Assembly: GCF_000024025.1 (NCBI RefSeq)
Contig: NC_013131.1
Span: forward strand, 434,001-498,000
Source: Catenulispora acidiphila DSM 44928
Lineage (GTDB): Bacteria; Actinomycetota; Actinomycetes; Streptomycetales; Catenulisporaceae
DNA: 64,000 nt
Direction: 5' to 3'
Part shown: in pieces, positions 25,406 through 34,042 of the stretch
Layout: the number at the start of each line of letters is the position of its first letter
Position numbering within the stretch: the first letter of the stretch is position 1
Notes under the pieces: model-generated
Databases searched by the model: none
What the model was told of the DNA's origin: nothing
What the model saw: only the letters and a program-made list of their open reading frames with translations
Translations under genes and position numbers: made by a program

Positions 25406-26905
25406 TTATGGCTTACCACGTCGCAGCACGAGTCCACAGACGACCGCGCCGCCGGCGAAGATCGCGCCGGTCGCCCAGAACGCGACGCTATAGCTGTGGA
25501 TCGCGGCGTCGGTCTGCACGGCATGGCTGGCGGCGTCCTTGCCGACCAGATATCTGCCCAGCGCTGAGGCGGCGAGGGAGTTCAACAGCGCGGTGCCGAT
25601 CGAGCCGCCGATCTGCTGAGCGGTGTTGACGGTCGCCGAGGCGATGCCCGCGTCACGCGGTTCGACGTCGGCGGTACCGGCGCTCATCGCCGGGGCGATC
25701 GTGGCGCCGATGCCGAGCCCGAACACCAGGAGCGGACCGAGGACGGTGCCCGCGTACGTGCTGTGCGGACCGATGTCGGTGAGCAAGACCATGGCAGCGG
25801 CGGCGATGAGCATGCCGGCGGTCACCGGGAGCTTCGCGCCGAACCTCGGGTAGAGCTGCGTGGTGCATATGCCTCCGGCGATCACGAGCGTGACGACCAT
25901 CGGCAGGAACGCGACGCCGGTCATGAGCGGCGAGTAGTGCAGCACGCCTTGGAGGTAGAAGTTGAGGAACAGGAAGGCGCCGAACAGGCCGATGCTGCCC
26001 AGGAAGATCGCGAGGATCGAGCCGCCGCGGGTGCGGTCGAGGACGATCCGCAGTGGCAGCAAGGGATTCGCGGCCTGTCTTTGCCACCAGGCGAAGACGC
26101 CGAGTAGGACGACGCCGGAGGTCAGGGACACCCAGGTGCTCGGCGCGGTCCACGCGTGCGACTCGACGTCGGCGAAGCCATAGACGATGCCGAACAGTGC
26201 GGCGGAGACGAGGATCGTGCCGGGGAGGTCGAGCTTCGGGCGCTCGCCGATCTCGGATTGAGTTTCGTTCCGGCGCTGGATCAGCGTGGCGGCGCCGATG
26301 AACGCTACGACGGCGATGGCGACGTTCACGTACAGCGTGAAGCGCCAGTTCAGGAACTCGGTCAGCACGCCGCCGAGCAGCATGCCGATCGCGGCGCCGG
26401 AGCCGGAGACGCCGCCGAACACGGCGAACGCCTTGGCGCGCTCCTTGGGCTCGGTGAACGTGGTGCTCAGCAGGGAGAGCGCGGCGGGAGCGAGCATCGC
26501 GCCGGCGGCGCCTTGGACGGCGCGCGCGGTGACGAGGACGCCGAAGTCCGGTGCCGCACCGCCGAGCGCGGAGGCTGCGGCGAAGGCGACGAGCCCGACC
26601 AGGAACATCCGGCGCCGTCCGACGAGGTCGGAGACGCGGCCGGAGAACAGCAGCAGGCTGCCGAAGGCGAGGGAGTAGGCGGTGACGATCCACTGCCGGT
26701 CGCCGACCGAGAAGTCGAGGCTCTTCTGGGCGTCGGGCAGGGCGATGTTGACGATGGTGACGTCCAGGACGTCCATGAGCTGGGCCAGGCAGATTACCGC
26801 GAGGATCCACCAGCGGCGGGCGTGCTGAGGGGCGTGCTCGCCGTGCGGGTCGTGCGGGTCGTGCGCGGCGTTCGGGCCGAGGCTGGTCGTTTGCAGGTGG
26901 GACAC
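25406..26905 (-). CDS. MFS exporter, DHA2-type (paralogue of 14361-15890)
   Basis: 499 residues from the GTG at 26905, 20 bases after the SDR stop. The protein has 14 predicted helices and the same motif set as the exporter at 14361: LDVTIVNIALPDAQKSL, GDRQWIVTAYSLAFGSLLL, GRVSDLVGRRRMF and LTEFLNWRFTLY. The two are clearly recent paralogues. A His-rich cytoplasmic tail (HDPHDPHGEH) starts the protein. It forms an SDR-MFS-DinB operon behind three TetR operators. Confidence 0.87.
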   Translation of the reverse strand: MSHLQTTSLGPNAAHDPHDPHGEHAPQHARRWWILAVICLAQLMDVLDVTIVNIALPDAQKSLDFSVGDRQWIVTAYSLAFGSLLLFSGRVSDLVGRRRMFLVGLVAFAAASALGGAAPDFGVLVTARAVQGAAGAMLAPAALSLLSTTFTEPKERAKAFAVFGGVSGSGAAIGMLLGGVLTEFLNWRFTLYVNVAIAVVAFIGAATLIQRRNETQSEIGERPKLDLPGTILVSAALFGIVYGFADVESHAWTAPSTWVSLTSGVVLLGVFAWWQRQAANPLLPLRIVLDRTRGGSILAIFLGSIGLFGAFLFLNFYLQGVLHYSPLMTGVAFLPMVVTLVIAGGICTTQLYPRFGAKLPVTAGMLIAAAAMVLLTDIGPHSTYAGTVLGPLLVFGLGIGATIAPAMSAGTADVEPRDAGIASATVNTAQQIGGSIGTALLNSLAASALGRYLVGKDAASHAVQTDAAIHSYSVAFWATGAIFAGGAVVCGLVLRRGKP

Positions 26906-26924
26906 GGGGTTCTCGTTTCGAGGA

Positions 26925-27656
26925 TCAGGCGACGGGTTGCCCGCCGCTGAAAAGGACTCCGCTGGGACCGTCGGAGCCGAAGGTCGCGGCACGCACGATG
27001 TCGCGCGCGCTCTCGGCGGCGGGGCGGTCGGAGTCGTCGTCGCCGCGCTCGGGGTGCGTGGCGGTGTTGCCGGGGTCGACGGCGTTGACGAGGATCGGCG
27101 TGTCCGCGAGGGCGCGGGCGAGCACCGAGGTCAGGGCATTGAGCATGTACTTCGCCATCGAGTAGGCGGGGGAGCGCAGCGGCGCGCCGAGGTTCAGGCC
27201 CGTCGCGATCTGCTGCGCCGACAAGCTCGAGACGTTCACGACCCGCGCTGCCGGAGCGGCCTTCAGCAGCGGCAGCACCGCCTCGACCAGCCCCCACGGA
27301 CCGATCACCGACACCTCCAGCGCGGCGCGGACCGTGTCCATGTCAGCCTCGAGAGCCGACAAGACCTGGAAGTCAGGCATGCCGCTGGCGTTGTTGACCA
27401 GCACGTCAAGGTGGCCGAAGGTCTCGGCGACGTGCTTCGCGACGGCGTCCATGCTGGCGCGGTCGGACAGGTCCAGGCGCAGCGCGGTGGCGGCGTGGCC
27501 GTCCAGGCGCAGCTGCTCGGCGAGGGGTTCGGCGGCGGCGCGGTCGCGGGCGGTGAGGATCACGTGGAAGCCCTGTTCGGCCAGCTCACGCGCCACGGCG
27601 AAGCCGAGTCCGGCGGCGCGGCTGGTCCCGGTGATGAGGGCGGTCTTCACGGTCAC
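26925..27656 (-). CDS. Short-chain dehydrogenase/reductase
   Basis: 243 residues from a GTG with AAGGTGA five bases upstream. It has a complete classical SDR set: TGTSRAAGLG cofactor motif at 10-18, NNAS at 88-91, Ser143 in NVSSL and Y165-S-M-A-K169. It should reduce a carbonyl or oxidise an alcohol with NAD(P)(H). First gene of the operon with an MFS exporter and a DinB protein, repressed by the divergent TetR. Confidence 0.88.
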   Translation of the reverse strand: MTVKTALITGTSRAAGLGFAVARELAEQGFHVILTARDRAAAEPLAEQLRLDGHAATALRLDLSDRASMDAVAKHVAETFGHLDVLVNNASGMPDFQVLSALEADMDTVRAALEVSVIGPWGLVEAVLPLLKAAPAARVVNVSSLSAQQIATGLNLGAPLRSPAYSMAKYMLNALTSVLARALADTPILVNAVDPGNTATHPERGDDDSDRPAAESARDIVRAATFGSDGPSGVLFSGGQPVA

Positions 27657-27674
27657 AGCGGTTCACCTTTCAAC

Positions 27675-27727
27675 GAACTAAGTTCAGTAACGAGTACGAA
27701 CTAAGTTCTATGCAACGAACTAAGTTC
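27675..27727. promoter_or_regulatory. Three tandem copies of a TetR operator, GAACTAAGTTC
   Basis: GAACTAAGTTC occurs at 27675-27685, 27698-27708 and 27717-27727. Each is an imperfect palindrome (GAAC-TAA-GTTC); the third extends to ACGAACTAAGTTCGT. They fill the gap between the divergent SDR operon and TetR gene, covering the likely promoters. Confidence 0.85.
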
Positions 27728-27749
27728 GTGTCAAGTTAGAGTGATCCCC

Positions 27750-28451
27750 ATGGCCGCCGAACCCGCCGAACCTGCCGAACCCGCCGAACCCGCCCCGCGC
27801 AAAACCCCCATCACCCTCGAGCGCATCACCGACGCCGCACTCCAGGTCGTGGCGACCGAGGGCTACGACGCGCTGACCATCCGCCGCGTCACGAACGTCC
27901 TGGGCACCGGACCCTCATCCCTGTACGCCCACATCGCCACCAAGACAGACATCGACGACCTCCTCATCGGCCGCCTCTGCTCCGAGATCACCCTCCCCGA
28001 CCCCGACCCCGCCACCTGGCAGCACCAACTCCGCGACGTCTACGCCCAACTCCGCGACCAGTACCTGAAGTACCCCGGCATCTCCAAAGCCGCCCTGGCC
28101 ACCGTCTCCGCCAACCCCGAAACCCTCCGCGTCAGCGAAGGCATCTTCGCCATCCTCCTGTCCGCCGGCATCGACCCCCAGACCGCCGCCTGGACCATGG
28201 ACGCCATCACCCTCTACGTAGCCGCCTACGCCCTCGAACTCTCCCTGGTCCACCACCGCCGAAAAGACCCCACCACCCCCTGGCTCCTCAGCCACGAAGC
28301 CCTCACCGCCCACCTCACCTCCCTTCCCGAAGCCACCTTCCCCCAGACCCGCCGCCACGCCGCCGCCCTGACCTCCGGCACCGGCCACCAGCGCTTCGAC
28401 TTCGCCCTCACGCTGCTGATCGATAACTTGACGAGTCAGACGAAGTCGTAG
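27750..28451 (+). CDS. TetR family repressor of the SDR-MFS-DinB operon
   Basis: About 233 residues; ATG 27750 or GTG 27741 could start it, without a visible Shine-Dalgarno. It begins with a (EPA)n repeat encoded by a 9-bp DNA repeat. The HTH is ITLERITDAALQVVATEGYDALTIRRVTNVLGTGPSSLYAHIATKTDI. The C-terminal domain resembles the tetracycline-repressor-like group. Codons in the second half are almost all C-ending. Three operator copies lie directly upstream. Confidence 0.85.
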   Translation: MAAEPAEPAEPAEPAPRKTPITLERITDAALQVVATEGYDALTIRRVTNVLGTGPSSLYAHIATKTDIDDLLIGRLCSEITLPDPDPATWQHQLRDVYAQLRDQYLKYPGISKAALATVSANPETLRVSEGIFAILLSAGIDPQTAAWTMDAITLYVAAYALELSLVHHRRKDPTTPWLLSHEALTAHLTSLPEATFPQTRRHAAALTSGTGHQRFDFALTLLIDNLTSQTKS

Positions 28452-28464
28452 TTCGTCCTGCTCA

Positions 28465-28491
28465 CCGAGCCGCTTCCAGACAGCGGTTCGG
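28465..28491 (+). terminator. 10-bp stem-loop after the TetR gene
   Basis: CCGAGCCGCT (28465-28474) pairs with AGCGGTTCGG (28482-28491) with one G-T pair and a seven-base loop. No T tract follows. Confidence 0.45.
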
Positions 28492-28580
28492 GGGACGTCG
28501 TCAACGCCCGCACGCCTCATTGACACCCCCTACCGCTACGCTGACGCCGCTGCCGCGACAGCTGAGAGGGGGCGGTTCTG

Positions 28581-30764
28581 ATGCCTAGAGGACAGGCGTT
28601 CACCAACTCGTCTGGTGTGAAGTCTGTGCTGCATGCTGCTGCGGATGCTGAGACGGCGATCCGTGAGATGCATGAGGGGGACGAGCGGCGGCATCAGGCT
28701 GTGCGGGATGCCTATCAGGCCTCGCACGCTGTTGCCGTTCTTGGGCGGTTGCGGTCTATTTCCATTGAGCGGCTCAGAGATGTGACCGGGGCTCGGCTTC
28801 CGGTCACGAAGCTGGAAGAGGCCGGGTACAAGTCCATCGCTGATCTGCTTGAGGCGACGCCGGAGCAGTTGCAGCAGGTGCCGGGGATCGGGACCAAGGG
28901 TGCTGAGCGCACCGTGGATGCGGCGCGGCGGATTGCTGATGCCGCCATGTCCGGTACGCATGTCACCGCTGACATGGATCTGCGGGTCGCGGATGCCGCT
29001 ACGCTGCTCGCCGCCTTGTACCGCGTGCAGACCGCGGACCGGGTGCTGCTGAAGGTTCGTGAGCCGGCGAAGCGGATCGGTGGGGCGCTGACGAGTTTGG
29101 CCGACACCGCCAAGCCGCTCAGCAGTCGGATGCGGCGGGTGATCACCGGGCGTGCCAAGCGCGAGGAGGCGCAGGGCGCGGTCGATCGGCTGGAGGGGCT
29201 GCTCGGCGATCCCGCGACGAACCAGGATCTGGAGCGCATCAAGGCGGCGAACGAGAAGCTGCGGGGGGTCAAGCCGCCGCGGCCGAGTGTCGTCCGCAAC
29301 GACTTCGAGAAGCGTTCCGCCGACTACTTCAGCACCCTGAGCCGCATCGCGGGTGCCCGGGCGAACGGCGAGGCGGCGCGCGGCTTTCTGCCCACGAGCC
29401 TTGCCGACCGGATCGGGGTGCAGCAGCTCGACGAGACGCATCTGCGCGTCTCCTTACGCGCCTACCAAGCGTTCGGCGTCCGCTTCGCGCTCGCTCAGAA
29501 GCGCGTCGTCATCGGCGACGAGATGGGCTGTGGCAAGACCGTCGAGGCGATAGCGACGCTCGCGCACCTGCGCGCCGAGGGCGCGAAGCACTTCCTCGTC
29601 GTCGTCCCTGCCAGTGTGCTGATCAACTGGCTCCGCGAGGTGCGTGCGCACAGCTCCCTGCGTCCCTATCGGCTGCACGGCCCGCAGGGGGAAGCCGCCC
29701 TGAAGGCGTGGCTGTCCGGCGGCGGCGTCGGCATCACCACCTTCGAAGCCCTCCCGAACCTGGAGCTGCCGCCCCGGACGCGCATCTCGATGCTCGTCGT
29801 CGACGAGGCGCACTATGTGAAGAACCCCAACACGATGCGCTCCAGAGCCGTGCGTGCCTGGACCGACCGGGTCGAGCGCGTCATGTTCCTGACCGGCACG
29901 CCGATGGAGAACCGCGTCGAGGAGTTCCGCAACCTGGTCGGCTATCTCCAGCCGGATCTCGTCGACTCGGTCGGGGAGATCGACGCGGTCGCCGGCTCCG
30001 AAGCCTTCCGCAAAGCCGTGGCGCCCGCCTATCTCCGGCGAAACCAGGAAGACGTGCTCTCCGAGCTCCCCGAAATGGTGAAGATCGAGGAGTGGGAAGA
30101 GTTCGGACCCGAGGAAGAGGCCATGTATCGCGATGCGGTCGCGGCGCGGAACTTCATGGCGATGCGGCGTGCGGCGTACGCCACGGGCGACCCGGCCACG
30201 TCGGCGAAACTGCGCCGCTTGGTCGAGATCGTCGACGAAGCCGAGGCCAACAGCCGGAAAGTGGTCGTCTTCTCCTACTTCCGCGACGTCCTGGACACCG
30301 TGTGCCGAGCCCTCGGCGACCGTGCCAGCGGGCCGCTCACCGGCTCCATGCAGCCGCAGCACCGCCAGGAACTCGTCGATGCCTTCACCGCCGCGAAGAA
30401 GCACGCCGTTCTGGTCAGCCAGATCCAGGCCGGCGGCGTGGGCCTGAACATGCAGGCGGCCTCGGTGGTCATCCTGTGCGAGCCGCAGGTCAAGCCCACC
30501 CTGGAGACCCAGGCGATCGCCAGGGCGCACCGCATGGGCCAGATCCGCCGCGTCCAGGTGCACCGGCTGCTGGTCGCCGACAGCGTCGACCAGCGGATGC
30601 TGGAGATCCTGGACGCCAAGTCAGGACTCTTCGACGCCTACGCTCGCCGCAGCGAGACCGCCGAAACGATGCCGGAGGCGAAGGATCTGTCCGACGCCTC
30701 GGTGCGCAAGCAGCTCATCGACGCCGAGCAGGAACGGCTCGGGTTGGACAAGGCGCGCTCGTGA
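28581..30764 (+). CDS. SNF2-family ATPase/helicase with N-terminal HhH domain
   Basis: 727 residues; ATG preceded by GAGAGGGGG. Residues about 65-115 are a helix-hairpin-helix DNA-binding domain (LEATPEQLQQVPGIGTKGAERTV). The SNF2 motor has Walker A GDEMGCGKT near 312-320, DEAH in LVVDEAHYVKN near 408, TGTPMENR, GGVGLNMQ and motif VI QAIARAHRMGQIRRV. No nuclease or other effector domain is visible. Such proteins translocate on duplex DNA. It is followed after 44 bases by an HTH protein on the same strand. Confidence 0.85.
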   Translation: MPRGQAFTNSSGVKSVLHAAADAETAIREMHEGDERRHQAVRDAYQASHAVAVLGRLRSISIERLRDVTGARLPVTKLEEAGYKSIADLLEATPEQLQQVPGIGTKGAERTVDAARRIADAAMSGTHVTADMDLRVADAATLLAALYRVQTADRVLLKVREPAKRIGGALTSLADTAKPLSSRMRRVITGRAKREEAQGAVDRLEGLLGDPATNQDLERIKAANEKLRGVKPPRPSVVRNDFEKRSADYFSTLSRIAGARANGEAARGFLPTSLADRIGVQQLDETHLRVSLRAYQAFGVRFALAQKRVVIGDEMGCGKTVEAIATLAHLRAEGAKHFLVVVPASVLINWLREVRAHSSLRPYRLHGPQGEAALKAWLSGGGVGITTFEALPNLELPPRTRISMLVVDEAHYVKNPNTMRSRAVRAWTDRVERVMFLTGTPMENRVEEFRNLVGYLQPDLVDSVGEIDAVAGSEAFRKAVAPAYLRRNQEDVLSELPEMVKIEEWEEFGPEEEAMYRDAVAARNFMAMRRAAYATGDPATSAKLRRLVEIVDEAEANSRKVVVFSYFRDVLDTVCRALGDRASGPLTGSMQPQHRQELVDAFTAAKKHAVLVSQIQAGGVGLNMQAASVVILCEPQVKPTLETQAIARAHRMGQIRRVQVHRLLVADSVDQRMLEILDAKSGLFDAYARRSETAETMPEAKDLSDASVRKQLIDAEQERLGLDKARS

Positions 30765-30808
30765 CTGCGTCTACACCGCGTTAGCGCATCAGGGCCATAC
30801 TGCTATCC

Positions 30809-31810
30809 ATGGAGCCCGCCCGGTTGGGACAGCTGCGTCGCGACCTGGCTCATGCCGTCCGCATGGGCCCGTTCTCCGCGACGCTGCATCTGGCGATCGA
30901 GGCCAGTGGCATGACGCTGGAACAGGTCCGCCTGGAGCTGGCCGCCCGCGGCGCCTTCGTGTCGATGGCGACGCTGAGCTACTGGCGCCGGGGCATGAGC
31001 CGTCCGGAGCGGCCGGAATCGCTGCACGCGGTGGAGTTGCTGGAGGAAGTCCTCGCGCTGTCGACCGGAGCGTTGACCGGGCAGTTGGGCCCGCGCCGAC
31101 CGCGCGGACGCACCGCCGCACGCAGGGAATCCGGGTTGGACGTGGTCGACGCCTGGGACGCGCACCGCGAATACGACCACTTACTCCAGGGCCTTGATCC
31201 CGCGGGACGCCTGGAGCTCACACGCGTATCCACCCTCGATCGGTACAGCCTCGGCGCGGACCGTCGCGAGCTGTCGCTGACGACCTGCCAGGTCCTGCGT
31301 GCCGAGGCCGACGACCTGAGCCGCATGACGGTGCTGTACCGCACCTACGATCCGCCGTCACCCTCGCCGGTCCTGAAAGCGCTGAACGGCTGCCGCGTCG
31401 GGCGCGTGCGCATCGCGCAGGACAGCGGTTTCGTAGCAGCAGAGCTGCTTTTCGACCGCGTCCTGCGCCGCGGGGAGACCGCTGTCGTGGACTACGAGCT
31501 GACCGGTCTGTCGCCGTCCCCGCCGACCGAGACCGACTTCTATCAGCGCTTCTTCCCCTACGCGACGGCGCTGTACGTCCTGCGGGTCCAGTTCGATCCC
31601 GCGACCGTCCCGGCGCGCTGCGTGCGCTACGAACGGCGCACGGAAACCGCGCCGGACCAAGGGGTTCGCGAGGTGTGGGTGGGAGCGACCGGGCAGGCGC
31701 ACGTGATGGCGACGGACGTCCCGCCCGGTGTCGTCGGGCTGCGCTGGGATTGGGGAGCGGGCCTCCACGACCTGCCTTCGCTCGGCCGTGGAGACCCGCC
31801 CGCTCGGTGA
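30809..31810 (+). CDS. HTH-domain protein adjacent to the SNF2 ATPase
   Basis: 333 residues; ATG without Shine-Dalgarno, possibly leaderless. Residues about 20-75 look like an XRE-type HTH (TLHLAIEASGMTLEQVRLELAARGAFVSMATLSYWRRGMSRPE). The larger C-terminal part (about 115-310) contains beta-rich segments (VLYRTYDPPSPSP, VGRVRIAQDSGFVAAELLFDRVL, DYELTGLS) that I do not recognise. Its position suggests it works with or regulates the SNF2 gene. Confidence 0.55.
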   Translation: MEPARLGQLRRDLAHAVRMGPFSATLHLAIEASGMTLEQVRLELAARGAFVSMATLSYWRRGMSRPERPESLHAVELLEEVLALSTGALTGQLGPRRPRGRTAARRESGLDVVDAWDAHREYDHLLQGLDPAGRLELTRVSTLDRYSLGADRRELSLTTCQVLRAEADDLSRMTVLYRTYDPPSPSPVLKALNGCRVGRVRIAQDSGFVAAELLFDRVLRRGETAVVDYELTGLSPSPPTETDFYQRFFPYATALYVLRVQFDPATVPARCVRYERRTETAPDQGVREVWVGATGQAHVMATDVPPGVVGLRWDWGAGLHDLPSLGRGDPPAR

Positions 31811-31861
31811 GATCAGGACATCGGTGAGATCAGTTCGGTGGCATCAAAAGCTCGCGGAGAA

Positions 31862-33640
31862 TCAGAAGCCGTACACCTGGTATCCAAACGTCGTGGAGCC
31901 CGAGCCGCCGCCCGAGTCCGTGGCCTTGACGGTCACCTGGTAGGTGCCCGCCCTCGTGGGGGTTCCGGAGATGACGCCGGAGGCGCTGATCCCCAGACCC
32001 GGAGGCAGACCCGTGGCGCTGAACGTCAGCGCCAGGTTCTTGCTGTCCGAGGCCCGGATCTGCAGCGGCTGGGACTGGTAGCCGACGAACCACAGCTGGG
32101 TGCCCGGGTTCGACACGGTGACGGTTCCGCCCCCGCCGGTCCCGTTGACGGTGAGCGAGTACGCCGCGGTGTGCGTGGTGCTGCCGGCGGTCCCGGTGAC
32201 CGTCACCGAGTACGTCCCGGCCGGCGTGGACGCCGAGGTGGCGATGGTCATCGTCGAGCTGCTGCCCGCGGTGACCGAGGCGGGGTTGAAGCTCGCGGAG
32301 GCGCCGGAGGGCAGACCCGAGGCGGACAGCTGCACCGTCACCGCCGAGCCGGAGGCGACCTTGGTTCCGACCGTGCTCGTCGCCGACGAGCCGGGGTTCA
32401 CCGAACCGGAAGCCGGGCTCACCGACACCGAGAAGTCGTTGGCCGGCGGCGGCGGAGTGGTGCCCGAGGCGAAGCCGGAGACGCCGTTCGGCGTGCCGAC
32501 GCCGGTCGGGCCGTCCCAGCCGGTCCCGGCGTTGCAGATCACCGTGCCGCAGGAGCCGTTGCTGCCGCTGGTGACGTCGTTGAACTTCGCCTCGTTGGCG
32601 TACAGGTAGGACACGCCGCTGTCGCCGGACGCCGGGGCGCCGGCTTGGGCCCACATCGCCGAGATCAGCGGAGTCGCCAGCGAGGTGCCGCCGTACTCCT
32701 CCCATCCGGACTGGCCGTAGCTGTCATAGATCGCCAGGCCCGTGTTCGGGTTGGCGTCGGCCGAGACGTCGGCGCTGGCCCGCTTGGCGCAGTTGGTCGT
32801 GACGTTCTGCTGGTAGGAGGGTTTGGCGAACAGCGAGGAGCAGCCCGAACCGCCCTTGTTCCACACCGATTCGGACCAGCCGCGCGAGTTCGAGGCCTGA
32901 CTCAGCGACGTGCCGCCGACCGCCACCACGCTCGGGAAGGTGGCCGGGAACTGCGCGCTGGAGCCGGACTGCGTGCCGTTGTCGCCGGTCGCCGCCGCGA
33001 TCATCACGCCGGGGTGGTTGTAGTGCGCGTCCATGCCGGTGGTGAAGTCGCTCTCGGCGTCGGAGTAGCTGTTGGACACGAACTTCGCGCCGAGCCGCAC
33101 CGCTTCGTCGACAGCCGCGCCCAAATCGTTGTCGTCGTTGGTGGTCGCCTCGACCAGCAGGATGTGGCAGCCGGGACACGCCGCGCTCACCGCGTCCAGG
33201 TCCAGCGTGATCTCCGCGCCCCATCCGGAGTCGCCGCTGGGGTAGGTGGTGCCGCCGTTCTGGTCCACCTTCGAGAAGCAGCCGTTCGCCGTCGTGCACG
33301 CCGACAGTCCCCACTGCGAGCGGTAGGTCCGCAGGTCGCTCTCGGCGTTGGGGTCGTCGTAGGCGTCCACGATGGCGACCGTCTGGCCGCTGCCGGGGTT
33401 GGTACCCAGGTTGTAGGCGGACTGGATGTCGCTGGGTCCAAAGCCCGTGGGAGCCGCCGGACGTGCCCCGCTGGGCACCAGCTGGACCGCGTTGCAGTGT
33501 GCGTGCCCGGCTGGGGCGCTGGCACAGCTCGCGGGGACGATCTGGGGACTCACCGCCGCTTCGGCAGGCTGCACCATCGCCATCGCGGCGACGGTGGACA
33601 AGGCCGACGTGATCACGCCGGCCAGGAGTATCCGCCTCAT
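31862..33640 (-). CDS. Secreted S53 (sedolisin-type) peptidase with two C-terminal Ig-like domains
   Basis: 592 residues, ATG with AGGAGA five bases upstream; signal peptide 1-29. The catalytic domain (about 65-390) has E143 and D147 in GAEITLDLD, oxyanion D220 in ATGD and nucleophile S320 in GGTSLATP, the Glu-Asp-Ser set of S53 acid peptidases. The usual ~180-residue pro-domain is missing. After a Pro linker come two Ig-like modules (about 405-500 and 505-592) that may bind substrate or cell wall. Divergent from a second S53 gene at 34043. Confidence 0.88.
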   Translation of the reverse strand: MRRILLAGVITSALSTVAAMAMVQPAEAAVSPQIVPASCASAPAGHAHCNAVQLVPSGARPAAPTGFGPSDIQSAYNLGTNPGSGQTVAIVDAYDDPNAESDLRTYRSQWGLSACTTANGCFSKVDQNGGTTYPSGDSGWGAEITLDLDAVSAACPGCHILLVEATTNDDNDLGAAVDEAVRLGAKFVSNSYSDAESDFTTGMDAHYNHPGVMIAAATGDNGTQSGSSAQFPATFPSVVAVGGTSLSQASNSRGWSESVWNKGGSGCSSLFAKPSYQQNVTTNCAKRASADVSADANPNTGLAIYDSYGQSGWEEYGGTSLATPLISAMWAQAGAPASGDSGVSYLYANEAKFNDVTSGSNGSCGTVICNAGTGWDGPTGVGTPNGVSGFASGTTPPPPANDFSVSVSPASGSVNPGSSATSTVGTKVASGSAVTVQLSASGLPSGASASFNPASVTAGSSSTMTIATSASTPAGTYSVTVTGTAGSTTHTAAYSLTVNGTGGGGTVTVSNPGTQLWFVGYQSQPLQIRASDSKNLALTFSATGLPPGLGISASGVISGTPTRAGTYQVTVKATDSGGGSGSTTFGYQVYGF

Positions 33641-34042
33641 GTGTTCTCCTCTCGTGCCCCGCCGGCTGCGTCGTCCGCAGCGTGGTTTCGGGGATCGAGG
33701 GGAGTGTGGTGAACGACGGGGAGGCGCCGATAGGCCGCTTCACAGTGGCTCTCGCGGACGGTTTCAAATCCTTGAATTGAGCTTGAAAACGTTCGGTATC
33801 CGAGACAACGGCCGCTGTCGGTCACTGAGCGTCTCGGCATCTTCACGGTCATGGATAGGTAAAGTCTTGCCACTGCCCTTGTCTGCGTCCTGACCTGTAA
33901 CTAGTTTCGATCACGCTGCCACCGCGGGGCGGCGCCACCTCGACCTTCTCGTCCTCGTTCGGACTGGGCCCCACCTTTGTCCCCAGCCGATCGCGCATGC
34001 GCACGGGGAGCCCCCACACCCCTCGATCAGGAGGCAGTAGCT
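33641..34042. other. Divergent promoter region between two S53 peptidase genes
   Basis: 402 bases with no gene. An AT-richer patch at about 33760-33795 contains TTTCAA (33762) and TTGAAA (33783) in inverted orientation, plus TCAA-ATCC-TTGA, a candidate promoter or operator core. Nothing else distinctive was seen. Confidence 0.5.
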
